Below, in pieces: positions 1-8,317 of a stretch of 64,000 nucleotides of DNA. A model generated the notes under the pieces. It saw nothing but the letters and a program-made list of their open reading frames with translations. It did no database searches and was not told the DNA's origin. Where the stretch lies: positions 124,001 to 188,000 of the forward strand of contig NZ_JAUDRH010000017.1 in assembly GCF_030381805.1 (NCBI RefSeq), written 5' to 3'. Origin of the DNA: Chlorogloeopsis sp. ULAP01. GTDB taxonomy: Bacteria > Cyanobacteriota > Cyanobacteriia > Cyanobacteriales > Nostocaceae. Numbering within the stretch: position 1 is the stretch's first letter; each line of letters starts with the position of its first letter. Position numbers and translations under genes: made by a program.

Positions 1-208
1 CTAAGCAGCGTTTGCTCTGCTTCTCAAAAAGTTTAGGCAGCAGTGGGAGATAGATACTTTGTTTGTAGCAAATGCAAACTTTACTGTAATAACAACATCT
101 AACAAATGGATTCCTTGTGCTAGGTATCATGAGTACCTGCAACATTAGCACTAGGGCGTATTTTCAAACTCGTTATATCCTGAAAAAGGATGCGATCGCT
201 TTGTTGCA

Positions 209-352
209 ATGGTGAATCGAGGAGACTTAAGTAACGAACAGTGGAAACGCTTAAAACCGTTACCACTACCATAAAAACCGCGAACAGGCAAGCCAAATAA
301 TGACCACCGCACGGTTGTGAATGGCATCCTATGGATATTAAGAACTGGAGCG
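209..352 (+). pseudogene. IS5-type transposase N-terminal remnant
   Basis: Starting at the ATG at 209 the frame reads like the N-terminus of an IS4/IS5-family transposase (the small DUF4096-type domain): residues such as LSNEQWKRLKPL, then GKPNNDHRTVVNGILW and ILRTGA. A stop codon interrupts the frame after PLP, and similarity is lost after about 352. No inverted repeats or DDE catalytic part can be seen, so this is a dead fragment. It marks past insertion activity at this edge of the window. Confidence 0.6.
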
Positions 353-527
353 CTTTCGTTTTACTCTCGTATTAAACTGGTATGGTTACTGAGCACACTT
401 TTCTAAAAACCTGCAAGCTGAGTTAGTCAACTGCTTTATACTGCTGATCTTTTAGTCTTCGGTATTTGCAACCATAAATGGTGGTTCTGGGAATTTCTGT
501 AACACAAACTTATCAACCGCCTTGAGT

Positions 528-1073
528 TCAACAGTTATCATTCCGAATACTTCCATCTGGCATGATAGTGTTGCAGAAATACATACCTCTCAGACTAACT
601 CCTTCCAAGTTCGCCTGACTTAAATTTGCGTCACACAAGTTGACACCTCTCAAATTAGTCTCTCTCAAGTCAGATCCAGTAAGATTGCTGCCGATAAGTT
701 TAGTACCTACCAAATTAGCACCTCGCAGATCAGAACCAGACAGATTGGCTTGTAAGAGTTCGGTATTTTCCAAATTAGCCCCTCTTAAATCAGCTCCAGT
801 TAAATCGGCACACCTAAAACTGGCAAAATATAAGTTAGCTTTTCTAAGAATAGCTTTAGTCAGATTAGCATAAACAAGACTGGCTTTAGCAAAGGATACC
901 CCAGTCAAATCAGCTCCAGCCAGATTAGCTCCGATAAGACAGGAGTTCATTAGGGCATTGGTGAAGTCAGCACCACTCAAATCAACATTACTCAAGTCCA
1001 TGCTTCTCAAATCAAACCTACCAAAATATCTTTGCCCCTTCTTGTACAGTTCGATCAATTCCTGACGCTCCAT
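528..1073 (-). CDS. pentapeptide-repeat protein
   Basis: A 181-residue protein made almost wholly of A(D/N)LXX pentapeptide repeats from about residue 22 to 165 (for example LSGADF, LIGANL, LTGADL, LRGANL). This family folds into a right-handed quadrilateral beta-helix and is very abundant in cyanobacteria; most members have no known role. There is no signal peptide or membrane segment, so it is probably cytoplasmic. The last 15 residues leave the repeat pattern and form a cap (MPDGSIRNDN). The start at 1073 begins MERQELIEL, a plausible amphipathic N-cap. It stands alone, with an IS remnant downstream and a long non-coding gap upstream. Confidence 0.85.
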   Translation of the reverse strand: MERQELIELYKKGQRYFGRFDLRSMDLSNVDLSGADFTNALMNSCLIGANLAGADLTGVSFAKASLVYANLTKAILRKANLYFASFRCADLTGADLRGANLENTELLQANLSGSDLRGANLVGTKLIGSNLTGSDLRETNLRGVNLCDANLSQANLEGVSLRGMYFCNTIMPDGSIRNDNC

Positions 1074-1762
1074 AATTCTACTTCTACATCCTATAGTTCT
1101 AAGTACGTCAACAGTTTTTGGTTAGTAATTTTTAGACGATTTAAGAGTACAGCAACTGCTGCAATAATATAGGTAATGAAAAAATTTAAAGCTAGGAACA
1201 GTTAACACCGTATCCTAGAAGTATCTGCCTGCACCCACTCCTTAATAGAGGTTATGCAGAACATAATGCATTTTGATTTGTTTTTAGTGCAGAGCAATTT
1301 GAACTGAAGCTTTAGGGATTTAGGGATTTATCCCTTAACAAATTCAAGATCCTCATTAGATAATTCAGTTAGTAATTTGAGGACAGTATCTAATGTTAAG
1401 ATTCCATTCAAATACATTGAACAAATTAGAAAAATGTTTCAGAAAGATTTTCCAAACATCCTTGGTGGGATCAAAATCATGGTTGGAAAAATCTCCTAAA
1501 CTATTTGCATCTTAACGTTCAACATATGTGTTCTTTTCAATTAAATTAAACCTTGGTTGAAGTATTTCCACTTCCGCAACTTTCTCTTGGGTTTCCCAGT
1601 TTGATTGGCATTATGAATACCTTCTGCAATCATCTATCTTAGCCCGTTTGGGAGGACTATTTCTACTTTTCCTCTGCCTAGAGTGACAAAAGAAAGATTA
1701 GCTGGTATTAAGATAGCTGCATCAACGGAGTTGTTATCTTTGATATGGAGAAATAGAGCGCT
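1074..1762. other. gene-free stretch
   Basis: No convincing gene. The minus strand around 1590-1740 has a short open stretch reading GRGKVEIVLPNGLR then a stop, vaguely like an IS66 accessory protein, but it is too short to call. The DNA is AT-rich with many stops in all frames. Confidence 0.5.
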
Positions 1763-2923
1763 TCACCTTGTCAAAGCAGGTTTAAGTTGACAATACCTCT
1801 CCTCTAGCTCTATTTCTTGCTGAACCATATTTTGGATTGCTTGAATAACTATACTCCGGCTGTCAAGACCCTGCTTATGCATTTTTAACCACCGCTGCGC
1901 TTCGTTTCCTTCCCTGAGAATTTTTTGAATGGGTGAGAGGAAGAAGCTGAAGCCCTTTTTTTTAGCAATCAGCCAAACTTCTTGGTAAATTTCCTCAATC
2001 CAATTCCGAGCGAAAATTTTTCTACCATCTTGCCAATGTCTCAATTCTGCGTCCAGGCTCTGGCAAGAAACGGTTGCTTCATTCGCACTAGTTATGGCAA
2101 GCAAATCTTCTGATCGTGTCGCTGTTGAAAATATGCTCCTTTCTAGTGGGTCTAAGCTCGGGTCATCTATTAACTGCCAGAGCCGGGCTTCTAGCAAAGC
2201 AGTGACAGCGAGCAAGGCAATAGGATCTACAATCAGATCGCAGATTCTTAGTTCTAGTCGGTTAAGATTGTAGGGACGGCAATTACCATTTGGTCGAACT
2301 GATATCCAGAGGTGGCGTACATTTTGCATCGTCCCATCTGCTAGCTGGGCTTCTGTCCACTTTATATAATGAGCATGGCTTTCAAAAAGAGGAACATGAT
2401 TTGGAGTTTTTGGGAAAATTTTCCAGCGAGTGGAATGATACCCCGTAACGCAGCCATCCAGAAACGGAGAAGAAGCACTTAAGGCCAAGTACAATGGTGC
2501 TTCTACACGGATCAGGCGATAGGCACGCATCAACAATTCTGGGTCACTGATACCAATGTTAATATGAATGCTAGTGGTGACAATGTTAGTACCGTAGGTC
2601 TGCTCAATATAGGTATGGTAAGAGTTGCTGGGATCAGAGCGGTAGAAGGATTCGCTATTGCCTAAAGATAAAGTACTTCCAGGAACTAGCGTGTAATTAC
2701 CTATACGCTTTAAATACTTTCGCAGCTCCAATCTAGGACGTACCAACTCAAACAACAATTGCTTATATTTGTACAAGGGTGCGGTTATATATTCTACATT
2801 GCGGCTGTCTGGCTCCTGCGTAAATCCGTACAAGGCAGCCACAATCTTATCAGAAACTCCTACAATATCACCTTGAGTTGTACCCGTGTAAATCTCAACT
2901 TCAAAACCTTTCAATAACAACAT
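1763..2923 (-). CDS. gshA: glutamate-cysteine ligase, cyanobacterial type
   Basis: A 386-residue protein matching the cyanobacterial/plant-like GshA group, which makes gamma-glutamylcysteine from glutamate, cysteine and ATP in the first step of glutathione synthesis. It begins MLLLKGFEVEIYTG and continues through conserved blocks such as TTSIHINIGISDP, HLWISVRPNG and RLELRICDLIVDP, the last typical of substrate-binding strands in this superfamily. Length is as expected for the family, so it seems intact. No gshB is nearby. The same strand carries a glutathione S-transferase about 2.6 kb upstream, and the region has several thiol/redox genes, so a local demand for glutathione is possible. This may be a second copy of a housekeeping gene. 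Confidence 0.85.
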   Translation of the reverse strand: MLLLKGFEVEIYTGTTQGDIVGVSDKIVAALYGFTQEPDSRNVEYITAPLYKYKQLLFELVRPRLELRKYLKRIGNYTLVPGSTLSLGNSESFYRSDPSNSYHTYIEQTYGTNIVTTSIHINIGISDPELLMRAYRLIRVEAPLYLALSASSPFLDGCVTGYHSTRWKIFPKTPNHVPLFESHAHYIKWTEAQLADGTMQNVRHLWISVRPNGNCRPYNLNRLELRICDLIVDPIALLAVTALLEARLWQLIDDPSLDPLERSIFSTATRSEDLLAITSANEATVSCQSLDAELRHWQDGRKIFARNWIEEIYQEVWLIAKKKGFSFFLSPIQKILREGNEAQRWLKMHKQGLDSRSIVIQAIQNMVQQEIELEERYCQLKPALTR

Positions 2924-3445
2924 ATTTTTTTACATATAAGTTGATTTGTATCTCTTCTCATACCTATAAGTACCTTAAGTACCTTAAACAGCAAGACAAA
3001 AATTCTTGCTAGATTTTAAACACTCGATTTATTTTGAGAGCTAGCTTTTTCAAGATAGCAATAGCTTTAATCTCTGTTATAAAATTTGGTGTAAACTTCT
3101 CTTAAGAGCAACTATTGCATTCAGTAAGTATCGACAGCACGCCCTCTGCCGCCATTTTCTAATCTGAACTCCAACAGAACAAGCACCTCAACAATATTGC
3201 GAGTAAGACCATCGCCTCATAAAACGACCGATAGGTTCAAATCATTCCATATTGCTTAACAAACTTTCAGGAACTGCGAGACGATAAATATAATCCGTTA
3301 TGTTTTCAGAGTAGGCAAGATGCCTACCCTAAAAGAGTCATTTCTATTTTGTGCAATGCCTGAGAATTTGGCGGTTTGGATATTAGGGTCATTGATGTTC
3401 AACCCCAGTTCGTCGCTTTAATTACTGGTGGAACTCCTCAATTTT
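2924..3445. other. gene-free stretch with a small palindrome
   Basis: No gene seen. Around 3311-3330 there is a small inverted repeat (GTAGGCA/TGCCTAC), of a kind common between cyanobacterial genes. The part next to 2923 should hold the gshA promoter, but I see no clear -35/-10 pair. Confidence 0.4.
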
Positions 3446-4249
3446 TCAGCGAATAATGTACATATTCTGAATATTATCCTCATTCCGTCCACGTTTTTTC
3501 AGCGTACCATCCAAGTTAAATGTTGGAAATAATTCTACGTCAATCCAAGAATGCAGCATTGCTGCCCAGAGAGTAATTCCCTCCAAAGCTTTTGCAATTA
3601 ATTGTCGCCCTCTTGGCGATTCAGGATCTTCTGGCTCAATGTAATCCATGCCCATGATGCTATGGTGTTCATCAGCTTCCACATGGATATCAAAGTAAGT
3701 ATCGCCTGCACCAAGTTCGTGCATCTTAGGTGCTACTACCTTAAAGAATTCATTGGAACATCGTTCAATCCCACTATTGATAGTAACCACCCACTTAGCA
3801 CGATCCTGTTCTATTGCAAGCTGATACGCTAGATTCACACAAGCATTTGTCTCTGGTGTGGGAACAACATTTTCAATTTCTTTGCGATTATTCAACAGCT
3901 TATGCCTGAGCATCCAGTGCATTAACAGCTCATGATGATCGGCCTCCCCATAGGCATGCTTTGCATAGAACGGCATCATATGATTTTCAGACATTGGGGT
4001 TGTGCCAAGCATTAAACCCATTACCTTGGGAAAGGTTGCAGAATGGTAAAATAGTTGTACTGCAGCAGGTTTAAATTGCAGTGGTGATTTTATCTCACTT
4101 ACCCACTCAAAAAATGGCATTTCCTGTACAGCCTTGCTAGCATTGAAAATAGGCTCAACGACCCATGCATGCTTAACGCATATTCTTTCCAGTTCATTCA
4201 CATCCAAAGCTTCGTAAACGCTGGCAGTTGTAGATGTAACATTTGTCAT
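3446..4249 (-). CDS. haem-oxygenase-like diiron oxidase/oxygenase (HDO)
   Basis: A 267-residue, all-helical protein of the iron-containing redox enzyme group (TenA/PqqC/CADD/UndA-like fold; cyanobacterial members are often labelled DUF3865). Likely metal ligands: Glu102 and His105 in GEADHHE, Glu162 in GIERCSNEF, and Asp187/Glu191 with His195 in DIHVEADEHH. Their spacing resembles that of the diiron ligands in UndA. Known members break C-C bonds, desaturate, or oxidise amines on small metabolites; the substrate here cannot be read. A good SD (GAGGAAA) precedes the ATG at 4249. The methyltransferase lies 186 bp upstream and a glutathione S-transferase beyond it, all on the same strand, suggesting a small tailoring pathway. 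Confidence 0.75.
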   Translation of the reverse strand: MTNVTSTTASVYEALDVNELERICVKHAWVVEPIFNASKAVQEMPFFEWVSEIKSPLQFKPAAVQLFYHSATFPKVMGLMLGTTPMSENHMMPFYAKHAYGEADHHELLMHWMLRHKLLNNRKEIENVVPTPETNACVNLAYQLAIEQDRAKWVVTINSGIERCSNEFFKVVAPKMHELGAGDTYFDIHVEADEHHSIMGMDYIEPEDPESPRGRQLIAKALEGITLWAAMLHSWIDVELFPTFNLDGTLKKRGRNEDNIQNMYIIR

Positions 4250-4435
4250 TTTTATTTCCTCTGTTGTTTTTTAGAAACTATCTCTTCATCAAAAGAAGTA
4301 CAAAAATTTACTGCTGTCTCAAGAACGCTCTTTTTTCCATGATGATTTTTGTGTCATGGGTGTAAAGTGAGTAGTGTTTCTTTCATCCATAATGGATGTG
4401 CGATCGCTGCGTGAGGTGCTCTTAGGAAACTACGT

Positions 4436-5224
4436 TCATCCTGAAAATTGCCCCAACAGACGCCAGCGCGTCACCATAATATGCGGAATTCGAGCATAGC
4501 GCTTCCATTTTTCTGGTTGAGCAGTTTGTAGCCACTCTGGAGGAACTGGCTCAAGAAGACCATCAAGAACAAAACCTACCTGAAAGCAGATCCCAAACAG
4601 ATGCCACAACGGTCGGTGAAAAAAAGGATGACGTATGGGTTGACCTGGCTTTGCTATTTCATTGCCTGTCGCTGGCTGTATATAATCCTTCACCAAAACG
4701 CCTTCTGTACCAAGCCATTGGGTGTGAGTTCCTCCTAACGAGTTAAAGCAAGGATGAGTAATTGAGAATACTAACCGTCCCTTAGAAACAAGCAACCGAC
4801 TAAGAGCATGCATTAAAGGCTCGATGTTCGCCATATCCATGAGTGCCATTGACACCACTGCAGCATCAAAGCAGCGCTCTCCCAAAGAAGCAAGTTGAGC
4901 TGCATCAGTCGCATCGATAAGTTTGTACTCAATACTTCCCGGTGAGCTGATAGTTCGAGCTTTGGCACACTTCAAGAGTTCTTCTGAAAAATCGAAGGCT
5001 AGAACCGATCCTCCTAACCGAGCAAGACGGCGTGCGAAGGTACCGTTGCCACATGCAACGTCAAGCACTCGTTCACCAGGTTTAATAGCAAGGAGTGTCT
5101 CCATTGCAGGGTTAATAACGTACTCATGGGAGAAGTCTGTTTCTCCCACTTCAGCGTCCCACCAAGCTGCATTTGCATTCCAAACATCGTGTACGCGCTG
5201 GTTTATTTCATTTACTTCAATCAT
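4436..5224 (-). CDS. class I SAM-dependent methyltransferase
   Basis: A 262-residue methyltransferase with the Rossmann fold. Motif I is VLDVACGNGTFARRLARLG (about residues 53-71), followed by the acidic motif II region AFDFSEELL and a post-II block KLIDATDAAQL. It would transfer a methyl group from S-adenosylmethionine to a small molecule; the group resembles UbiE/Methyltransf_11 type enzymes. The C-terminal half (FHRPLWHLFGICFQVGFVLDG) is hydrophobic-aromatic and probably shapes the acceptor pocket. It lies between the diiron protein and the GST on the same strand. The start at 5224 has no strong SD. No membrane segment is seen. Confidence 0.85.
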   Translation of the reverse strand: MIEVNEINQRVHDVWNANAAWWDAEVGETDFSHEYVINPAMETLLAIKPGERVLDVACGNGTFARRLARLGGSVLAFDFSEELLKCAKARTISSPGSIEYKLIDATDAAQLASLGERCFDAAVVSMALMDMANIEPLMHALSRLLVSKGRLVFSITHPCFNSLGGTHTQWLGTEGVLVKDYIQPATGNEIAKPGQPIRHPFFHRPLWHLFGICFQVGFVLDGLLEPVPPEWLQTAQPEKWKRYARIPHIMVTRWRLLGQFSG

Positions 5225-5537
5225 GTAACGTACCTTTATTTTGATTGTCTTGTGTGGTCTAGAGAAGCTCTTCTCTGCTTATCATTGCGTCCTAAAAGAG
5301 CTGATTGTTTGACACAAGCAGAGGTTCTGAAACCTTCATATCTTTTGTTACGCAATATCGACCAAGTTTGATCAGTGACAAATAAATTATCACTTCAAAC
5401 AATTGGTAGATAAAAATTTCAAAAGATGTAGGCAATGACAAGACTTAAGAGGTAAGAGGTAGTGAATGCATGATTTTTGTAAAATCTTCCTAAAAATTTG
5501 AACACTTCTTGGCAAGGTCGTGGATGGATGAGAAAAC
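5225..5537. other. gap between GST and methyltransferase genes
   Basis: About 310 bp without a credible gene. Short open frames here are low-complexity shadows. The gap is long enough for the methyltransferase and diiron genes to have their own promoter, so the three minus-strand genes need not be one transcript. Confidence 0.4.
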
Positions 5538-6134
5538 TTATAAGCCTGGCATACCAATGTAACCTGTAAGTCCTTTAATTCTGTTAATCCATGCAACTAC
5601 ATTTGGGTAGGCTTCTAAAGAAATACCTCCCTCTGGTGCTAACCCAATGTACGGGTAACAAGCAATATCTGCTATGGTCGGACGATTAAGTACAAGCCAG
5701 TCCTGCTGTTGCAAGTGTTTGTCTATAACTTTGAGGACTGCATGTGCTCTCTGTTGCGCTAAATCCAGATCTATTTTTGCGTTGAAAACAAAGTACAGTC
5801 TGGCAGTACAAGGACCATTTTGAATCTCGTTAGCAGAAATAGATAACCACTCAATTACTTTACTCATTGACACGGCTTCTACTGGCAGCCAATCTTCATT
5901 TCCGTAGCGACGCGCAAGATATACCAAAATTGCATGGGAATCAGAAATGACTAAATCGCCGTCCATGAGAATCGGTATTTGACCAAGTGGGTTCATTTTC
6001 AGAAGCCATGGAGATTTTGCTTCACCAGCTTTAAGATCGATATCTACAACCTCGTATTCCAGCCCAAGCAGCGACAGCATCAGTCGTACCTTATAGCTAT
6101 TCCCTGATAACTCATGATTGAAGAGTTTGATCAT
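5538..6134 (-). CDS. glutathione S-transferase
   Basis: A 198-residue soluble GST with both usual domains: an N-terminal thioredoxin-fold part (residues 1-75) and a helical C-terminal part. The Ser-containing start NHELSGNSYKVRL places a probable catalytic Ser near residue 10; the cis-proline block is GQIPIL, and the gamma-glutamyl-binding block is SDSHAILVYLARRYG. It conjugates glutathione to electrophiles or acts in glutathione-dependent reduction or isomerisation. A strong SD (AGGAGGAATT) stands 5 bp before the ATG at 6134. It follows the methyltransferase/diiron pair on the same strand and may serve the same pathway. Length is normal. Confidence 0.9.
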   Translation of the reverse strand: MIKLFNHELSGNSYKVRLMLSLLGLEYEVVDIDLKAGEAKSPWLLKMNPLGQIPILMDGDLVISDSHAILVYLARRYGNEDWLPVEAVSMSKVIEWLSISANEIQNGPCTARLYFVFNAKIDLDLAQQRAHAVLKVIDKHLQQQDWLVLNRPTIADIACYPYIGLAPEGGISLEAYPNVVAWINRIKGLTGYIGMPGL

Positions 6135-6728
6135 TAATTCCTCCTGTTTCTATCAAAGTTACGTTTCCATCTACTGAATTACAGTTTTTCAAAAACGACA
6201 GACGTTGGGTAGCGAAGATTGGGCAGTTAATAATGAACTTAAGTTTTTTCTGTTCTTAAATTTGTTAAGCTAGAAAAAAACGTTGCTATCCAGTTCAGGA
6301 AGAATTGTTGAATTCTTTAAGCAGGAATAGTTTTCCCAATTATTGGCTATCAATAAAAGCATGCTTTAAAAGCATTAACTTGACATCGACTAAATTGGTT
6401 GTCCTTAACTTCCTTATCTTCAGTAGACAAGATTTTTTAAATTTTTAATATAAATATTAGTTGTTCAATAAGTAAGGGTTTAGGAAAACATTGATAGCAA
6501 GAAAAAGTCAAGAAGTACCACCACATATTCTCCAATTCTGTGAGTATAACTCCTGAGAGTTTCAAGCCACAAATTCAAGATGAGGTGGTATACACATGGC
6601 TCAATGACACAATTCTAATTGAAAGAAGCATCTGCGAAGGCTACACCTTGAGTTATTTCGCACTACTACAGCATAAGGCACAAAAAGTGATTTGAAGCTT
6701 TGGGTACGCGTACCAGAATACAATTCTC
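6135..6728. other. gene-free stretch
   Basis: About 600 bp with no gene visible. It separates the minus-strand GST from the plus-strand TetR gene and is AT-rich. Confidence 0.4.
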
Positions 6729-6757
6729 TTGACAGACAAGTCTGTCTAGTTTATTTT
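6729..6757 (+). promoter_or_regulatory. TetR promoter with overlapping operator
   Basis: A sigma70-type promoter: -35 TTGACA at 6729-6734, a 17-nt spacer, and -10 TATTTT at 6752-6757. A perfect palindrome GACAGAC-AA-GTCTGTC (6731-6746) covers most of the -35 and spacer, the typical place for a TetR-family self-operator. The TetR ATG is at 6764, so the transcript would be leaderless or nearly so. A half-site GACAGAC recurs at 7373-7379, upstream of the redox genes. Confidence 0.75.
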
Positions 6758-6763
6758 GACAAT

Positions 6764-7348
6764 ATGACTAAAACAGTTACATCTAGCGATTCGCGCACTA
6801 GGATTCTAGAAACCGCCTATCGTTTATTCTATGAACAGGGTTATCATGCTACTGGCATCAATCAAATTATTGCGGAAGCAGGCGTCGCGAAAGCGAGCTT
6901 TTATCATCACTTTCCTTCTAAAAAGGATTTGTGTATCGCGTTTTTGCAAAAACGACACAGGGATTGGTTTTCTTGGTTGAAGCAAGAGGTTGACTCCCAT
7001 GTAGAACCACGAGAGCGTATTCTGAGTCTTTTTGCCTTTTTGGAGCAATGGCTTATAACCAGCAAGTTTAGAGGCTGCGCTTTTCTAAATTTGACATCAG
7101 AGTTTCCAATACCGGATAGCGTTATTCGGCGAATGATTGTGGTACATAAAGCTGAGTTGCGGGAGTATATCAAGGAGTTGGTGCAATCTTTCGTAGATAA
7201 AACTGCCTCACCTCAGAAGGTTGAAGTAGCTTCGTTAGCTGACACAATTTATGTTCTGTTTGAGGGATCGATTATTACGAGTCAGGTCTACAGTTCAATC
7301 TGGGCAATTCAAAGTTCACGAGAAGCAATTCAGCGGATACTGACATAA
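6764..7348 (+). CDS. TetR/AcrR-family repressor
   Basis: A 194-residue regulator. The N-terminal helix-turn-helix spans about residues 12-55 (RILETAYRLFYEQGYHATG, then INQIIAEAGVAKASFYHHF and SKKDL). The C-terminal ligand domain carries FRGCAFLN, a motif of one TetR subgroup that often controls oxidoreductases or electrophile responses; its Cys could be reactive. I chose the ATG at 6764 over an upstream in-frame start at 6692 because the upstream part overlaps the promoter and its operator. It probably represses itself and perhaps the redox genes downstream, which are on the same strand. A remnant of a related TetR gene lies at 34521-34691. Confidence 0.9.
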   Translation: MTKTVTSSDSRTRILETAYRLFYEQGYHATGINQIIAEAGVAKASFYHHFPSKKDLCIAFLQKRHRDWFSWLKQEVDSHVEPRERILSLFAFLEQWLITSKFRGCAFLNLTSEFPIPDSVIRRMIVVHKAELREYIKELVQSFVDKTASPQKVEVASLADTIYVLFEGSIITSQVYSSIWAIQSSREAIQRILT

Positions 7349-7550
7349 AGTATTTTTATTTTAGGCATTTTGGACAGACTGGTTTATTTAGTTAAACCTG
7401 TAACAGTCACGGAAGTATCTTCTACAGTGGATTGAAAAGATGAAAGCAATTAGTGAAAGAAATGCTAAAGCTCTCGGTAATCTCGCATTTGCGACCAAAG
7501 GTGAATTCGGAGGGACGATTGGGAGAGCGTCTTGAAATTGAGAATCCTAA

Positions 7551-7628
7551 GGTCAGCGACATTTGATTAAACCCATTGCACCAGAAGCACTAGTTGAGGC
7601 GATCGCGGATTTACTGTACTGGAGATAA
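7551..7628 (+). pseudogene. possible response-regulator C-terminal fragment
   Basis: The frame reads HLIKPIAPEALVEAIADLL followed shortly by a stop, which resembles the end of a CheY-like receiver domain (the conserved K-P and last helix). No start or aspartate pocket remains upstream. It sits in the 319-bp gap between TetR and the DsbA-like gene and is most likely a relic. Confidence 0.35.
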
Positions 7629-7667
7629 AAATGCAGAAATGACAATACGTTTAAAGGGAAAACAGCC

Positions 7668-8312
7668 ATGACGTTAACAATCGAAATGACTTCAGATTTC
7701 ATTTGTCCCTGGTGTTTAGTAGCAGACACCAACTTGCACAAAGCAATAGCACAATTGGATCTTCCGGTTGCAATTCAGCGCATCTGGTATCCGTTTGAGC
7801 TAAACCCAGATATGCCAGAAGCGGGTATGGATCGCAAAACTTACCGCACCAATAAATTTGGCAGTTGGGAATATTCACAACAACTGGATGCTAAAACGGT
7901 GCAGGCAGGGCAAGCCAACGGCATTGAATTTCGCTACGACTTGATAAAAGTTACTCCCAATACACTCAAAGCACACCGATTGACCTGGTTCGCAGGTAAA
8001 GCGGGTAAAGCAACGGACATGGCAGAACGTATTTTTAGAGCCTACTTCACAGAGGGTCAAGATATTGGTGATGTTGACACGCTAGTAAATCTCGCTGCTG
8101 AAATTGGTTTAGATTCAACGCAAGTCAAGACATTTCTTCTTTCACAAGCAGGGATTCAAGATATTGAAGCGTTGAAACGTCGAGCGATCGCCCAAGGAAT
8201 TCGTAGTGTTCCCACAATCCGCATTGGCAAGGAAGTCTTAGTGGGTGGGCAGCCTACTGAGATTTTTCTCGCTGCGCTGCGCTCTGCTGCAACAGAATTA
8301 GAGAAGGTTTAA
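7668..8312 (+). CDS. DsbA-family (FrnE-like) thiol oxidoreductase
   Basis: A 214-residue thioredoxin-fold protein with an inserted helical domain, as in FrnE/2-hydroxychromene-2-carboxylate isomerase-like DsbA proteins. The active site is CPWC at residues 13-16 (DFICPWC) and the cis-Pro loop is SVPT in the last quarter. There is no signal peptide, so it works in the cytoplasm, probably reducing or isomerising disulfides, or acting with glutathione on small molecules. The stop at 8312 is 5 bp before the next ATG, so it is co-transcribed with the FAD reductase. That pairing suggests an electron path from reductase to FrnE. Confidence 0.9.
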   Translation: MTLTIEMTSDFICPWCLVADTNLHKAIAQLDLPVAIQRIWYPFELNPDMPEAGMDRKTYRTNKFGSWEYSQQLDAKTVQAGQANGIEFRYDLIKVTPNTLKAHRLTWFAGKAGKATDMAERIFRAYFTEGQDIGDVDTLVNLAAEIGLDSTQVKTFLLSQAGIQDIEALKRRAIAQGIRSVPTIRIGKEVLVGGQPTEIFLAALRSAATELEKV

Positions 8313-8317
8313 GTGCG

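Noticed and set aside
640..873. Plus-strand frame opposite the pentapeptide-repeat gene
   Set aside because: It is the antisense shadow of the regular repeat and has no independent support.
1590..1740. Minus-strand piece with GRGKVEIVLPNGLR
   Set aside because: Only a weak likeness to an IS66 accessory protein; far too short.
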